A stretch of 53,531 nucleotides of DNA from an uncultured Phascolarctobacterium sp. (GTDB lineage Bacteria > Bacillota > Negativicutes > Acidaminococcales > Acidaminococcaceae), in contig UQWM01000016.1 in assembly GCA_900544795.1 (NCBI GenBank), forward strand, positions 1-53,531, written 5' to 3'. The notes beneath the pieces are model-generated. The model saw nothing but the letters and a program-made list of their open reading frames with translations. It did no database searches and was not told the origin of the DNA. This document shows positions 1 through 8,597 of the stretch, piece after piece. Positions within the stretch are counted from its first letter, which is position 1. The number at the start of each line of letters is the position of its first letter. Position numbers and translations under genes: made by a program.

Positions 1-368
1 AGCTGCTGTACACCCACCAACAGGGCGACAGCGCAGTGATGGCCGGCAGCGGCGAAACCTACGACTTTGGCAGCGTCGACAGCACCCGTGCCAGAGTGGG
101 CGCCCGCTTGAGCAAGGCTTACAGCGACCGTGCCACGGCCTATGTAGGCACTGCCTACGAATACGAATTTGACGGCGAGGCCACGGCTACCGTTAAAGGC
201 TTCAGTACCCTGGCCCCCAGCATCAAGGGTGGCAGCGGAATGCTTGAGCTGGGCTACAGCCTTAAGCCCAAAGCCGCCAACGACCCCACCATCGACCTGT
301 CCTTGCAGGGCTGGTTGGGCAAAAAAGAAGGCTTTACGACTAACGTCAACTTTATGTGGAAGTTCTAA
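1..368 (+). CDS. Autotransporter outer-membrane beta-barrel, C-terminal end (partial)
   Basis: The reading frame is open from the window edge (first full codon at base 3), so the start and passenger domain lie outside. About 121 residues are visible. They show alternating polar and hydrophobic strands (ARVGARLSKAY, ATAYVGTAYEYEF, GMLELGYSLKP) and end in NVNFMWKF. A terminal Phe after a beta-strand is the usual BAM recognition signal of outer-membrane barrels. In the autotransporter family this domain anchors a secreted passenger in the outer membrane. The passenger cannot be described from here. A strong bidirectional terminator follows. This is the clearest sign that the organism has an outer membrane. 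Confidence 0.8.
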   Translation, partial: LLYTHQQGDSAVMAGSGETYDFGSVDSTRARVGARLSKAYSDRATAYVGTAYEYEFDGEATATVKGFSTLAPSIKGGSGMLELGYSLKPKAANDPTIDLSLQGWLGKKEGFTTNVNFMWKF

Positions 369-419
369 GCAGCGACCTTTATATTCCTATACAAAACAAA
401 TACAGTCCTCAAAATAATA

Positions 420-452
420 AAACCGTAGGGAAGCGTTGCTTCCCTACGGTTT
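420..452. terminator. Bidirectional intrinsic terminator
   Basis: A perfect 14-bp inverted repeat (AAACCGTAGGGAAG, loop CGTTG) is followed by T-runs on both strands. It separates the autotransporter gene from the convergent M20 peptidase gene. Confidence 0.9.
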
Positions 453-470
453 TTAGCGTTCGGCAGTTAT

Positions 471-1631
471 TTATGCCATTTCGTCAAGGTGCATGATGCT
501 CATAGCCAGCAGCTGCGCACGCTCCGTCATTGACGCCACGAACAAATACTCATTATTTGTATGAGGGCCAACAGCCTGCGGCCCCATGCCACACAGAGTG
601 GGCGCGCCTACGATAGCTGTCCAGGCAGAATCAGCACTGCCGCCCACATATAAAGCGCCGGGTACAGGCAAGCCCAGCTTCTCGGCCTGCTTGGCCAAAT
701 GGTTATACAGCTTCTGCACGCCGTCAGTAGTTTCCAGCGGCATAAATTCGATCTTATTTTCTGTTACGATGGTCGTAGTATTGGGAACATAGGTCTTGGC
801 AGCGACAGCTTCCACATTTTTGATCGCTCTTTCAGCTTCCGCTACGGTTTTAAACCGAATATCCACACGAGCCTGAGCATGGTCGGGTACGATGTTGGCC
901 AGAGTGCCGCCATTAAACACGCCCACGTTATAAGTAGTGCCGATCTCCAGATCAGTCAGAGCGTGCAGGGCGATAGTTTTGTGGCACAGCTCCAAAATAG
1001 CGCTGGCGCCTTTTTCCGGATCGTTGCCAGCATGAGCGGCAATGCCCTTGATAGTCAGCACCGGGCGGATAACGCCCTTGCGGCCAATGACTACGCTGCC
1101 ATCGGCGCGTCCTGGTTCCATATTAAAGACCGCGTCTTTACCCAATCCTTCTTTTTTGAACCATTCTACCGCATCCGTATCGGGATGGGCCGGCTCTTCG
1201 TCGCCGCAGAAGAATAATGTCAGATCCGTATCTTCCCAGCCGTTTTCCAACAAAGCCTTCACCGTATACAAAGAAATGGCGATGCCCGCCTTCATATCCA
1301 TAACACCGGGGCCGTAAGCCTTGCCGTCCTCCACCTTAAAGGGACGTTCAGCAGCCGTGCCTTTGCCGAAAACCGTGTCCATATGCCCCATCAGCATCAC
1401 TTTTTTCTTGCCGGGACGTGGACGTTTAGCCAGCACATGGGTCGGCGCATTGGGCGTTTCGATATACTGCACATCAAAGCCATAGGGTACTAAAAAGTCC
1501 CCCACCATATGGGCGATCTCGTCGATACCTTCTAACGCATCGTAGCCGGAATCGATATTGACCATTTTGCCTAAAATATCCAGCATCGGTGCTTCGGATT
1601 TTTTGATTTGCTCTAAAATTTTCTGTTCCAT
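471..1631 (-). CDS. M20 family metallopeptidase (glutamate carboxypeptidase-like)
   Basis: 386 residues. The M20 zinc-site motifs are present: GHMDTV (His83), YGPGVMDMKAG (Asp112), GDEE (Glu145/146), EPGR and the C-terminal GPHTNNEYL histidine. The IGRKG stretch, followed by a dimerisation domain (roughly 180-290), resembles the carboxypeptidase G2 branch, which removes C-terminal Glu or similar residues from peptides or folates. No signal peptide is seen, so it is probably cytosolic. CAGGAG precedes the ATG. It lies 91 bases after an M24 peptidase gene on the same strand, suggesting a peptide-degradation group. The exact substrate is not readable from sequence. Confidence 0.85.
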   Translation of the reverse strand: MEQKILEQIKKSEAPMLDILGKMVNIDSGYDALEGIDEIAHMVGDFLVPYGFDVQYIETPNAPTHVLAKRPRPGKKKVMLMGHMDTVFGKGTAAERPFKVEDGKAYGPGVMDMKAGIAISLYTVKALLENGWEDTDLTLFFCGDEEPAHPDTDAVEWFKKEGLGKDAVFNMEPGRADGSVVIGRKGVIRPVLTIKGIAAHAGNDPEKGASAILELCHKTIALHALTDLEIGTTYNVGVFNGGTLANIVPDHAQARVDIRFKTVAEAERAIKNVEAVAAKTYVPNTTTIVTENKIEFMPLETTDGVQKLYNHLAKQAEKLGLPVPGALYVGGSADSAWTAIVGAPTLCGMGPQAVGPHTNNEYLFVASMTERAQLLAMSIMHLDEMA

Positions 1632-1722
1632 TTTTTTGCTCCTGTTTCTAAAAATATCGTTTTTTAAAGTATCTTTATATTATTCGCTCTGACGGCGGTT
1701 TTTCCTGCCGCTGAAGCACGGC

Positions 1723-2949
1723 CTATAAAATACAGCGCAGCGGCTGCGGCTTACCCGTCAGCGATCTGGCGCCGCCGTCCGTTACCAGGTAGGTGTTTTC
1801 CGTCCCCACCATACCAATACCTGGCAGGGCGATCTTCGGCTCGACAGCAAAAACCATACCCGGCTCCAGCTTGCCCTTAAAGCCCCTAGCGATAGCCGGC
1901 GCTTCGTCCATGACCAGCCCAATACTGTGCCCCAAAAATTTGCCGCCGTTCATAAAGCCGTCCTCGTACTGATGGTCGAACTGCTCCATCACCTTGTTAT
2001 AAACCTCTTCGATCACAGTACCCGGGTGCAACAGCGACGCTGTCAGCTGCTCTAAAAACACACAATGCTCGTAAGCCGCTTTGATTTTCTCCTTAAAGGG
2101 ATCATCGTCCAGATCGCCGTAATAATAAACCACAGTTTTATCCGTATGGTAACCGTCCACGCCGCAGGGTATATCAAGATAAACCAGCCGTCCGGCCTGC
2201 AATTTGCGGAACGCCGAACCAATAGACTGCACAGCCACACAAGTGCCGCCCGTGCCGCCGGGACCGTCAAAAGCCGTTTTCACCAAGCCGCTTTTGCCAA
2301 AAGAAGCCAGCCCGACCACGTCCTCACCCAAAGGAAGGTTAAAACGTGCCACCCCATGGGAGCCACGCCGCAGCATTTCCGCATACAGGTTCACCGCCAG
2401 CTCGGCTTCACTTACCCCCTGCACGATAAAGCGAGCCGCCAGCTCGTCCAACACCGTGCGGTGGATAACGCCCGACCTTTGCATCAGCGTCAGCTCGTAA
2501 GTGCTTTTGACCAGCCGCAACTCGTTAATGACGCCGTTAATACCCTCGCTTGCGCCAAAGGGTAGATATTTTTGCAGCAGCCGCACCCATTCCAGGGTCG
2601 CTGTTTTTTCTTCCAGATAAACCTTCTGCGGCAGCGGCTGATAGAACTCTGCCAAAGTGCGAAAGCTTTGCATCGGCCGAATATCTTCCAGCAGCGACTC
2701 GTTGCAGGCACGTTCATAACTGCGGCGCACCCACAGCACCGCGTCCTGCGGCCTGATGACCAGTACGCCGTCCTGCATGGTGCCGGCAAAATAATACATA
2801 TTGACCTTATTATTAACGATGGCTATTTCCCACCCGGGAAAATCTCTGTCCATAACGGCTCTGAATTTGCTTATCCGGGCCTGCAGCTCTGCCAGCGGCA
2901 CCCGGCGCAGCTGCTCGCTAAGCAGCAGCTCGTGTTCTAAAATAGTCAT
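1723..2949 (-). CDS. M24 family metallopeptidase (Xaa-Pro aminopeptidase-like)
   Basis: 408 residues. A creatinase-like N-terminal domain (about 1-160) is followed by a pita-bread catalytic domain. The metal ligands are visible: two Asp in CGVDGYHTDK, His341 in GHSIGL, Glu370 in VEPKI and Glu384 in GTENTY. Family members remove an N-terminal residue next to proline or act as prolidases; which of these applies here is unknown. The start is supported by AAAGGAG 7 bases before the ATG. It sits between the lysA-like gene, which has its own terminator, and the M20 peptidase gene. Confidence 0.88.
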   Translation of the reverse strand: MTILEHELLLSEQLRRVPLAELQARISKFRAVMDRDFPGWEIAIVNNKVNMYYFAGTMQDGVLVIRPQDAVLWVRRSYERACNESLLEDIRPMQSFRTLAEFYQPLPQKVYLEEKTATLEWVRLLQKYLPFGASEGINGVINELRLVKSTYELTLMQRSGVIHRTVLDELAARFIVQGVSEAELAVNLYAEMLRRGSHGVARFNLPLGEDVVGLASFGKSGLVKTAFDGPGGTGGTCVAVQSIGSAFRKLQAGRLVYLDIPCGVDGYHTDKTVVYYYGDLDDDPFKEKIKAAYEHCVFLEQLTASLLHPGTVIEEVYNKVMEQFDHQYEDGFMNGGKFLGHSIGLVMDEAPAIARGFKGKLEPGMVFAVEPKIALPGIGMVGTENTYLVTDGGARSLTGKPQPLRCIL

Positions 2950-3004
2950 GCTGTCACTCCTTTACTGCACTTTACCTATACTATTATCTTACCATAAATA
3001 ACAA

Positions 3005-3035
3005 AACAGGGCTGATAATAAATATCAGCCCTGTT
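3005..3035 (-). terminator. Intrinsic terminator after lysA-like gene
   Basis: The inverted repeat AACAGGGCTGATA / TATCAGCCCTGTT is followed on the minus strand by TTTTGTTATTT. It lies just past the stop of the decarboxylase gene. Confidence 0.85.
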
Positions 3036-3052
3036 CCCCCATTTAGCCTATC

Positions 3053-4312
3053 TTATTTTTTAAATAATCCTGTAAAATCAAAAGTCGCAAAATAATCTTC
3101 CGGCGTTTCCGCACGGCGGATCAACTCTGTGCTACCGTCTTCCTTAAGCAGCACTTCAGCGCTGCGCAGCTTACCATTGTAATTGTAGCCCATGGAAAAA
3201 CCATGTGCCCCGGCGTCGTGGATAAAAACCAGGTCGCCGATATCGATCTTCGGCAGCATCCTGTCGATAGCAAATTTATCACTGTTTTCGCACAAGCCGC
3301 CAGTAACGTCATATTTATGGTCGCAGGGAGCGTCTTCCTTGCCCATCACGGTAATGTGGTGGTAGGAACCATAAATTGCCGGACGCATCAGGTTGGCAGC
3401 GCAGGCGTCCAAACCGATATATTCCTTGTAGGTGTGTTTTTCGTGGATGGCTTTGGCCACCAAAGCGCCGTAGGGAGCCAGCATATAGCGGCCCATTTCG
3501 GTAAATATCTTCACGTCACCCATGCCTGCTGGTACTAAGATCTCTTCAAACGCCTGGCGCACGCCCTCGCCAATGACCATGATATCATTGCCCTCCTGGT
3601 CTGGACGATAGGGAACACCTACGCCGCCGGACAGGTTGATGAATTCGATATGAGCCCCAGTCTCCTGCTTTAGCTCGACTGCTACCTGAAAGAGGATGCG
3701 GGCCAATTCGGGATAATAAGCGTTGGTCACAGTGTTACTGGCCAGGAAAGCGTGCATGCCAAAATGCTTGACACCTTTAGCCAGCAGTATTTTATAAGCT
3801 TCGGTCATCTGCTCTCGGGTCATACCGTATTTGGAGTCGCCCGGGTTGTCCATAATATCGTTAGCGATAGCGAAATGCCCGCCCGGATTGTAACGGCAGC
3901 TGATAGTGTTGGGAATGTCAGCAACTTTCTCCAAAAAGTCGATATGGGTGATATCGTCCAGATTGATGGTCGCATTCATTTGACGAGCCAGCTGAAAATC
4001 TTCGGCCGGGGTAACATTGGACGAGAACATGATTTCATCGCCTCTAAAACCCACGGCGTCAGCCATCAACAGCTCGGTGTAGGAAGCGCAGTCAGCGCCA
4101 CAGCCTTCCTCGCGCAAAATTTTCAGCAGCGTCGGGTTCGGCGTTGCTTTAACGGCAAAATATTCTTTAAAGCCTTTATTCCAGGCAAACGCCTTGTTTA
4201 CACGGCGTGCTGTTTCGCGGATAGCGGCCTCATCATATAAATAAAATGGCGTGGCGTATTGTGCCGCGATCTCATCTAATTGTGTTTTGGTAACGAAGGG
4301 TTTTTTACTCAT
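3053..4312 (-). CDS. lysA: Diaminopimelate decarboxylase-like PLP enzyme (group IV)
   Basis: 419 residues of a fold-type III PLP decarboxylase. Lys55 in FAVKATPNP is the expected Schiff-base lysine. NLSGGVGVPYRP is the phosphate-binding loop, and GGLCENSDKF carries the active-site Cys found in DapDC/ornithine decarboxylase enzymes. Length and motifs fit LysA, which converts meso-diaminopimelate to lysine. The neighbours are peptidases rather than other lysine genes, so a catabolic role on a related amino acid cannot be excluded. Its ATG overlaps the upstream regulator stop (ATGA), with AAGGTGA before it, so the two are translationally coupled. Confidence 0.8.
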   Translation of the reverse strand: MSKKPFVTKTQLDEIAAQYATPFYLYDEAAIRETARRVNKAFAWNKGFKEYFAVKATPNPTLLKILREEGCGADCASYTELLMADAVGFRGDEIMFSSNVTPAEDFQLARQMNATINLDDITHIDFLEKVADIPNTISCRYNPGGHFAIANDIMDNPGDSKYGMTREQMTEAYKILLAKGVKHFGMHAFLASNTVTNAYYPELARILFQVAVELKQETGAHIEFINLSGGVGVPYRPDQEGNDIMVIGEGVRQAFEEILVPAGMGDVKIFTEMGRYMLAPYGALVAKAIHEKHTYKEYIGLDACAANLMRPAIYGSYHHITVMGKEDAPCDHKYDVTGGLCENSDKFAIDRMLPKIDIGDLVFIHDAGAHGFSMGYNYNGKLRSAEVLLKEDGSTELIRRAETPEDYFATFDFTGLFKK

Positions 4313-5022
4313 TCTTTCTCACCTTTCTCTGCTTCTGGAAGCAATTCTATTAGTTTTATTTCATTTTTCAAGGCATCCTTGAATAAATCGACTAAGTTCT
4401 GCTTACTGGAATACAAACAGGTCGAGCTGCTGCCATCGGCCAGGTCACCGGTCAAAACTTCCTGTGAATCGGCGATCAGGCGGATCTGACTATTGGGCTT
4501 GTGGGCGTAATAAATAATTGCACCTTCGATAGCAAAGGGCTGCCCGGTGATGATTACCACCTTCAGGCCTCTAGCCACTGCTTCAACCAATTCCGTCCTC
4601 AACGCTTCGATAGCGGCGCCGGTAGCCGACACATAAATGCGGGCCTTAGCCTTGGCAATAGTATTCTTCAGCTTGTTGATGATCTCTGTCGCACCTTTAA
4701 TAGTGATATAACCATCGACACTCTGCGATACCACCGGCAGCTCCTGCAATAACTCCAGCTTCAGCTCCTGCAGGCGCCGTACCCGGTTCTGACAAAACTC
4801 ATCCAGCGGCACCGGCGTATAACGGGTAGCCTTGTCCTCAAGCACATAGGCAGCACCCTTATCCACCAGTCCGGCCAACGCCGTATAGGTATTAGAGCGC
4901 GAGATGCCCGTCAGCTTGGTAGCCTCATAGCCAGTCAAGCGTCCCTCAGCCAGCAGCGTCAAATACAATGTTGCTTCCTGTCTGGTCAAATTAAAATAAG
5001 TCAGTTTTTCGATAATATCCAT
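4309..5022 (-). CDS. TrmB-family transcriptional regulator
   Basis: 237 residues from the chosen ATG (MDIIEKLTYFNLTRQEA). An N-terminal winged helix (about 1-80, with LTGYEATKLTGISRSNTY as recognition region) is followed by a phospholipase-D-like TrmB effector domain (ATGAAIEALRTELVEAVARG). An in-frame ATG further upstream would fall on the promoter -10 box, and the inner ATG has GAGAGG in front, so the inner start is preferred. TrmB proteins usually sense sugars or other small ligands. Coupling to the decarboxylase gene suggests it controls that gene and possibly the peptidases. Confidence 0.85.
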   Translation of the reverse strand: MDIIEKLTYFNLTRQEATLYLTLLAEGRLTGYEATKLTGISRSNTYTALAGLVDKGAAYVLEDKATRYTPVPLDEFCQNRVRRLQELKLELLQELPVVSQSVDGYITIKGATEIINKLKNTIAKAKARIYVSATGAAIEALRTELVEAVARGLKVVIITGQPFAIEGAIIYYAHKPNSQIRLIADSQEVLTGDLADGSSSTCLYSSKQNLVDLFKDALKNEIKLIELLPEAEKGEKE

Positions 5023-5053
5023 CGCTTGCCTCTCATTGTTCCTGTATGAGAAC

Positions 5054-5082
5054 ACTATAAAGGATTTTTTTCAGTTTGTCAA
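5054..5082 (-). promoter_or_regulatory. Sigma-A type promoter of the TrmB-lysA operon
   Basis: On the minus strand TTGACA (5082-5077), a 17-base spacer and TATAGT (5059-5054) lie about 32 bases before the preferred ATG. This is near consensus and is also the reason for rejecting an upstream start codon. Confidence 0.8.
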
Positions 5083-5170
5083 GGCTAACTTGCTTTTTTT
5101 AGTATTCTAAGGCCGTTTTTTCAAAATGCGTTACCAAACCTTTTGGCAGTTATCTTGATAACCTTCTATA

Positions 5171-5512
5171 ATGCAACTATTTCCTCTTATTTTAACAATA
5201 ATTACAAAGCTTTATTCCGATAGCTCTTTCCAGCAGAGCCTGCATAAAGAGAAAGACAAGATCGTCATCAAAGGCATCATCGAACTGCTCAACAAGCTGA
5301 ATATCCGTACCGTAGCTGAAGGCATCGAAACAACGGAGCAAGTGGCCTTTTTAAAAGCTATTAACTGTAATATGATTCAGGGCTACTATTTTTACAGGCC
5401 GCTGCCCGAAAGCGCCTTTGATGAAGTACTGGCACAGGAATATGCGAAAGCTGCGCAGCCTGAATCAGCAGAAACCAACACCAGGCTTGAGTTGGATTTT
5501 CAAAATGCCTGA
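5171..5512 (+). pseudogene. EAL-domain remnant (C-terminal part of a c-di-GMP phosphodiesterase)
   Basis: 113 codons. Residues from about 30 onward match the end of an EAL domain: IVIKGIIELLNKLN, TVAEGIETTEQVAFLKAI and CNMIQGYYFYRPLP. The family's EAL motif, DDFG loop and most metal ligands should lie upstream, but the first 20 codons are unrelated hydrophobic residues with no convincing ribosome site. An intact EAL domain is about 240 residues and hydrolyses cyclic di-GMP; this fragment cannot be catalytic. It is followed by a good terminator, as expected for the 3' end of a former gene. It is best read as a decayed remnant. Confidence 0.75.
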
Positions 5513-5541
5513 GGTGCCATAAGCATATAACGCATACTTAA

Positions 5542-5572
5542 AACAGCCCCTTCATTTAATGAAGGGGCTGTT
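5542..5572. terminator. Intrinsic terminator after the EAL remnant
   Basis: A 12-bp stem (AACAGCCCCTTC / GAAGGGGCTGTT, loop ATTTAAT) is followed by TTGTTATT on the plus strand. Confidence 0.8.
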
Positions 5573-5636
5573 GTTATTGGCAGCTAAATAATAATCCTAC
5601 ACCCGCAGGCGGTGCTCACTTTTACTTACAGCCGCG

Positions 5637-6326
5637 TCAGCTATGCTGACCGCAGCGATGCTTGCGGAAAATACGGTGCAGGGTAATGCAGAAAAACAGC
5701 CAGGTAGCACCGGCCGTATAACCGGCCAGAATATCTGTCGGATAATGCACTCCCAGATAAACACGACTCAAGCCGATCAGAAGGATATAAGCACCTGCCG
5801 CTGCCATCAGCAGCCAACGCATGGTACGGTTTTTAAGTCCCAATCCCGCAAAATAGGCCAGGATACCGTAAAAACAAATCGCTCCCATAGCGTGGCCACT
5901 GGGAAAACTGTAGCCGCTTTCAGCAATGACAGGGAAAATATCGGGCCGCACCCGTTCAAAAATACGCTTCAATACTTGATTGAGGATACCGCCGCCAGCA
6001 AGGCAAACCACATACATATACAGGCGGTCACGCTGCTTGCTATATAGATACCAGCCACAGACCAGCAGGCTGGCAAAAAAGTAAAAGCTGGTAGAGCCGC
6101 TGGCCGTAACCAGCATCACCTCCACCGTCAGCGGCGGCGTGACAAACTGCTGCACATAGGCAATTGCCTGCAGCTCCACCTGCTGCAGCATCGGCTTGAT
6201 AAAGGTGTGTTCTGCCACCTCTACCAAAACCTCCATCAAGATAATGCTGATGATAAGCGTTATCAGTAAATATAAATGAGGGCGCCGCAAAGTCATCCGT
6301 ATGATAGCGTCCCAAAAATTCTTCAT
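5637..6326 (-). CDS. PAP2-family membrane phosphatase
   Basis: 229 residues with about five or six membrane segments. The three PAP2 catalytic motifs appear in order: KRIFERVRP, SYSFPSGHAMG and LSRVYLGVHYPTDILAGY. Family members dephosphorylate lipid phosphates such as phosphatidate or undecaprenyl pyrophosphate on the outer face of the inner membrane. The particular lipid is not readable. It is the last gene of an apparent three-gene operon (HAD hydrolase, M20 amidohydrolase, PAP2) with a 39-base gap to the gene before it. Confidence 0.88.
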   Translation of the reverse strand: MKNFWDAIIRMTLRRPHLYLLITLIISIILMEVLVEVAEHTFIKPMLQQVELQAIAYVQQFVTPPLTVEVMLVTASGSTSFYFFASLLVCGWYLYSKQRDRLYMYVVCLAGGGILNQVLKRIFERVRPDIFPVIAESGYSFPSGHAMGAICFYGILAYFAGLGLKNRTMRWLLMAAAGAYILLIGLSRVYLGVHYPTDILAGYTAGATWLFFCITLHRIFRKHRCGQHS

Positions 6327-6365
6327 CCCTGCCTCACTTTCCTAACCGTCTCAGTTACTTATATT

Positions 6366-7601
6366 TCAGGCTTCCGCCAAAGTCCTTAAAGTTTGTTCCA
6401 ACACCAGTACGGCATGGCCAATGGCCTGATAGTCGCTGCTCTCTTCCCGCGCATGGCTGATACCGCCAATGCTGGGCACAAAAATCATCCCCGTCGGCAC
6501 ACCGGCAGCCGCAAAGATCTGCGCGTCGTGGCCGGCCCAGCTGGGCAGCCTTAAACAGTCGACGCCGCATTGTGCAGCCGCCTGTTCTGCAATAGCCGCT
6601 ATACCTGGCGTCAGCGGCACTGCCGCCACATGAAAATCATGGCTTTGCGTAATAGTGACGCCGCTTTCAGCCTCTACCCGGCGCAATAATTCCAGCACCT
6701 GCGCCCGTACCTCGGCTAAAATAGCATCGTTATAAGAGCGGGTCTCGATACTGAGCCGCACCTGCCCCGGCACGATATTCACTACGTTAGGTACAACTGT
6801 CAGCTGGCCTATGGTAGCCACAAAGCGCTTATCATGCTCGGCCAAGTCCTTCACACCTAAAACCAGTGACGCTGCCGCTGCCAAAGCATCCCGGCGCCGC
6901 GCCATACTGGTAGTTCCGGCATGGTTGGCCTCGCCCTGCAAAGTCACAAACAGCCTGTCATAACCAACAATGGCCTCCACGATACCGCAGGCTACACCCT
7001 GCTGATCAAGTTCTGCCCCCTGTTCGATATGCAGCTCCACAAAAGCAGCTACATCCGCAAAGCCTGTAGCTGCCAGCTGTAAGGCCTGCTGGGGCAATTC
7101 TGCCCGCTGCAGGCAGTCGGCTAAAGTCCCCCCTGCCAGATAAGTAATCTCCTGTGGCTGCTGCGTTTTAAACTCGCCGCTGCGCACCCGCACGCCAAAA
7201 CAGGCCATGCCAAAGGCAGTACCCTCTTCTTCGATAGTAGCGATCACCTGCAGCGAACGACGGGGCCGATAGCCCTCATCCTGCCAGCTACGGGCACATT
7301 CCAGAGCCGCCACGATGCCCAGCGCGCCATCAAAATTGCCCCCCGCAGGTACAGTATCAAGATGCGAGCCACTCATCACCGCCGGCAAGCCCGGTTCACG
7401 CCCAGCATAAGTGCCGATCAGGTTCCCGATCGGGTCAAGTTCTACCTGCATCCCCGCCGACGTCATTTCACCGCGCAAAAACTCCTGCGCCGCCAAATAT
7501 TCCGGCCCATAGGAAAGACGCGTTGTGCCGCCCTCGGGCAAAACACCATAGGCAGCCAACGCCGCTAAAGTTTTTTCGATCCGTTCCAGCTGTATCGTCA
7601 T
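6366..7601 (-). CDS. M20 amidohydrolase (allantoate / N-carbamoyl-amino-acid hydrolase type)
   Basis: 411 residues. The Zn-dependent hydantoinase/carbamoylase pattern is clear: MSGSHLDTVPAGGNFDGALG (His80, Asp91), IEEEGTAFG, ELHIEQG, and a dimerisation-domain motif GEANHAGTTSMARRRDA. Members (AllC, HyuC, AmaB) cut N-carbamoyl-L-amino acids, allantoate or ureidoglycine. No allantoin or hydantoin gene is nearby, so the substrate is open. AAGAGG lies 5 bases before the ATG. It sits 16 bases downstream of the HAD gene, indicating co-transcription. Confidence 0.88.
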   Translation of the reverse strand: MTIQLERIEKTLAALAAYGVLPEGGTTRLSYGPEYLAAQEFLRGEMTSAGMQVELDPIGNLIGTYAGREPGLPAVMSGSHLDTVPAGGNFDGALGIVAALECARSWQDEGYRPRRSLQVIATIEEEGTAFGMACFGVRVRSGEFKTQQPQEITYLAGGTLADCLQRAELPQQALQLAATGFADVAAFVELHIEQGAELDQQGVACGIVEAIVGYDRLFVTLQGEANHAGTTSMARRRDALAAAASLVLGVKDLAEHDKRFVATIGQLTVVPNVVNIVPGQVRLSIETRSYNDAILAEVRAQVLELLRRVEAESGVTITQSHDFHVAAVPLTPGIAAIAEQAAAQCGVDCLRLPSWAGHDAQIFAAAGVPTGMIFVPSIGGISHAREESSDYQAIGHAVLVLEQTLRTLAEA

Positions 7602-7617
7602 AAAGGCCTCTTAACTA

Positions 7618-8439
7618 TTAAAAATATTCGGCTATTTCCGAAGCATGCTCCAAAATAATATCCGGCTTGATAGCGCCATTTTCCACATCTGTCAGCGTCG
7701 CTTCACCGGTCAGCACCAGCACCGATAAAACCCCGTTATTCAAGCCAAAGGCGATATCTGTCGATAAACGGTCGCCCACCATGGCGATATCCTCACGCTT
7801 ATAGCCAGTCTTGCTGGTTATGACGTCTATCATATAGTGATAGGGCTTGCCCAAGATCTGCTGCGGGTCCTTGCCTGTAGCGGTTTTGATCAGCTCGATC
7901 ATGGCGCCGCAGTCGGGTATGAACTCGCCCCCTTCGATAGGACAGCGCACGTCGGGATGGGTCGCCACATAGGGAACGCCCCTGTCGATCAAACGACAGG
8001 CGATCGTCAGCGTTTCATAATTCAGAGACATATCAAAGCCGACCACTACAAAGTCAGCACCTTCCTCCAGCGTCGTCGTAATGGTAAAGCCTGCTTCGCT
8101 GATGGTTTTTTTAAGTTGCTCGGTGCCAAGAACAAATAAGCGGGCCTGGGGCAGTAGCTGCTGCATATAATAAACAAAGGCATCCGATGAGATCAATACA
8201 TTCTCACGGGTCACCTCAATACCCATCCGCTGCATTTTCTCTACATAATGCTCGTGCCCTTTAGATGAATTGTTGGTCACCAGATAAAAATCACGCCCGG
8301 CCTGACGCAGTTTTTGAAAAAATACGTCCATGCCTGGAATCAGAGTATTGCCCAAATTGATAGTGCCATCCATATCGAACAAAAAACACTTGATAGCTCT
8401 CAGTTTTTCAGCTTGTTTCTTTGTAGTCAAATCAGTCAT
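7618..8439 (-). CDS. HAD-IIA family sugar-phosphatase-like hydrolase
   Basis: 273 residues. FLFDMDGTINLGNTLIPG carries the two catalytic Asp (22 and 24), VTNNSS is motif II, and GKPYHYM plus MVGDRLSTDIAFGLNNG are motifs III and IV. The large C2-type cap between motifs II and III places it with NagD/AraL/PGPase enzymes that remove phosphate from small sugar phosphates or metabolites. These enzymes often clear metabolic side products. AGGAGAG precedes the ATG. It is the first gene of a minus-strand operon and is divergent from the RclA-like gene. Confidence 0.87.
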   Translation of the reverse strand: MTDLTTKKQAEKLRAIKCFLFDMDGTINLGNTLIPGMDVFFQKLRQAGRDFYLVTNNSSKGHEHYVEKMQRMGIEVTRENVLISSDAFVYYMQQLLPQARLFVLGTEQLKKTISEAGFTITTTLEEGADFVVVGFDMSLNYETLTIACRLIDRGVPYVATHPDVRCPIEGGEFIPDCGAMIELIKTATGKDPQQILGKPYHYMIDVITSKTGYKREDIAMVGDRLSTDIAFGLNNGVLSVLVLTGEATLTDVENGAIKPDIILEHASEIAEYF

Positions 8440-8539
8440 TTCGCTCTCCTGTAATTCGTAGTCATACGATTATTATATAGTATTTTCCTGCAGAGGTAAA
8501 ATAGTTCCCCATCATTTAGACTTTATTTTGTAAAGTCAC

Positions 8540-8568
8540 TTGCTTTTTTATTCTTTCGATGGTACACT
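8540..8568 (+). promoter_or_regulatory. Promoter of the rclA-hxlR-rhodanese operon
   Basis: TTGCTT (8540-8545), 17 bases, TACACT (8563-8568), 29 bases before the ATG at 8598. AAAGGAG lies between them. It is a reasonable sigma-A match in a short divergent intergenic region. Confidence 0.6.
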
Positions 8569-8597
8569 AAAATCAGAAATTAAAGGAGCGTGTTATT

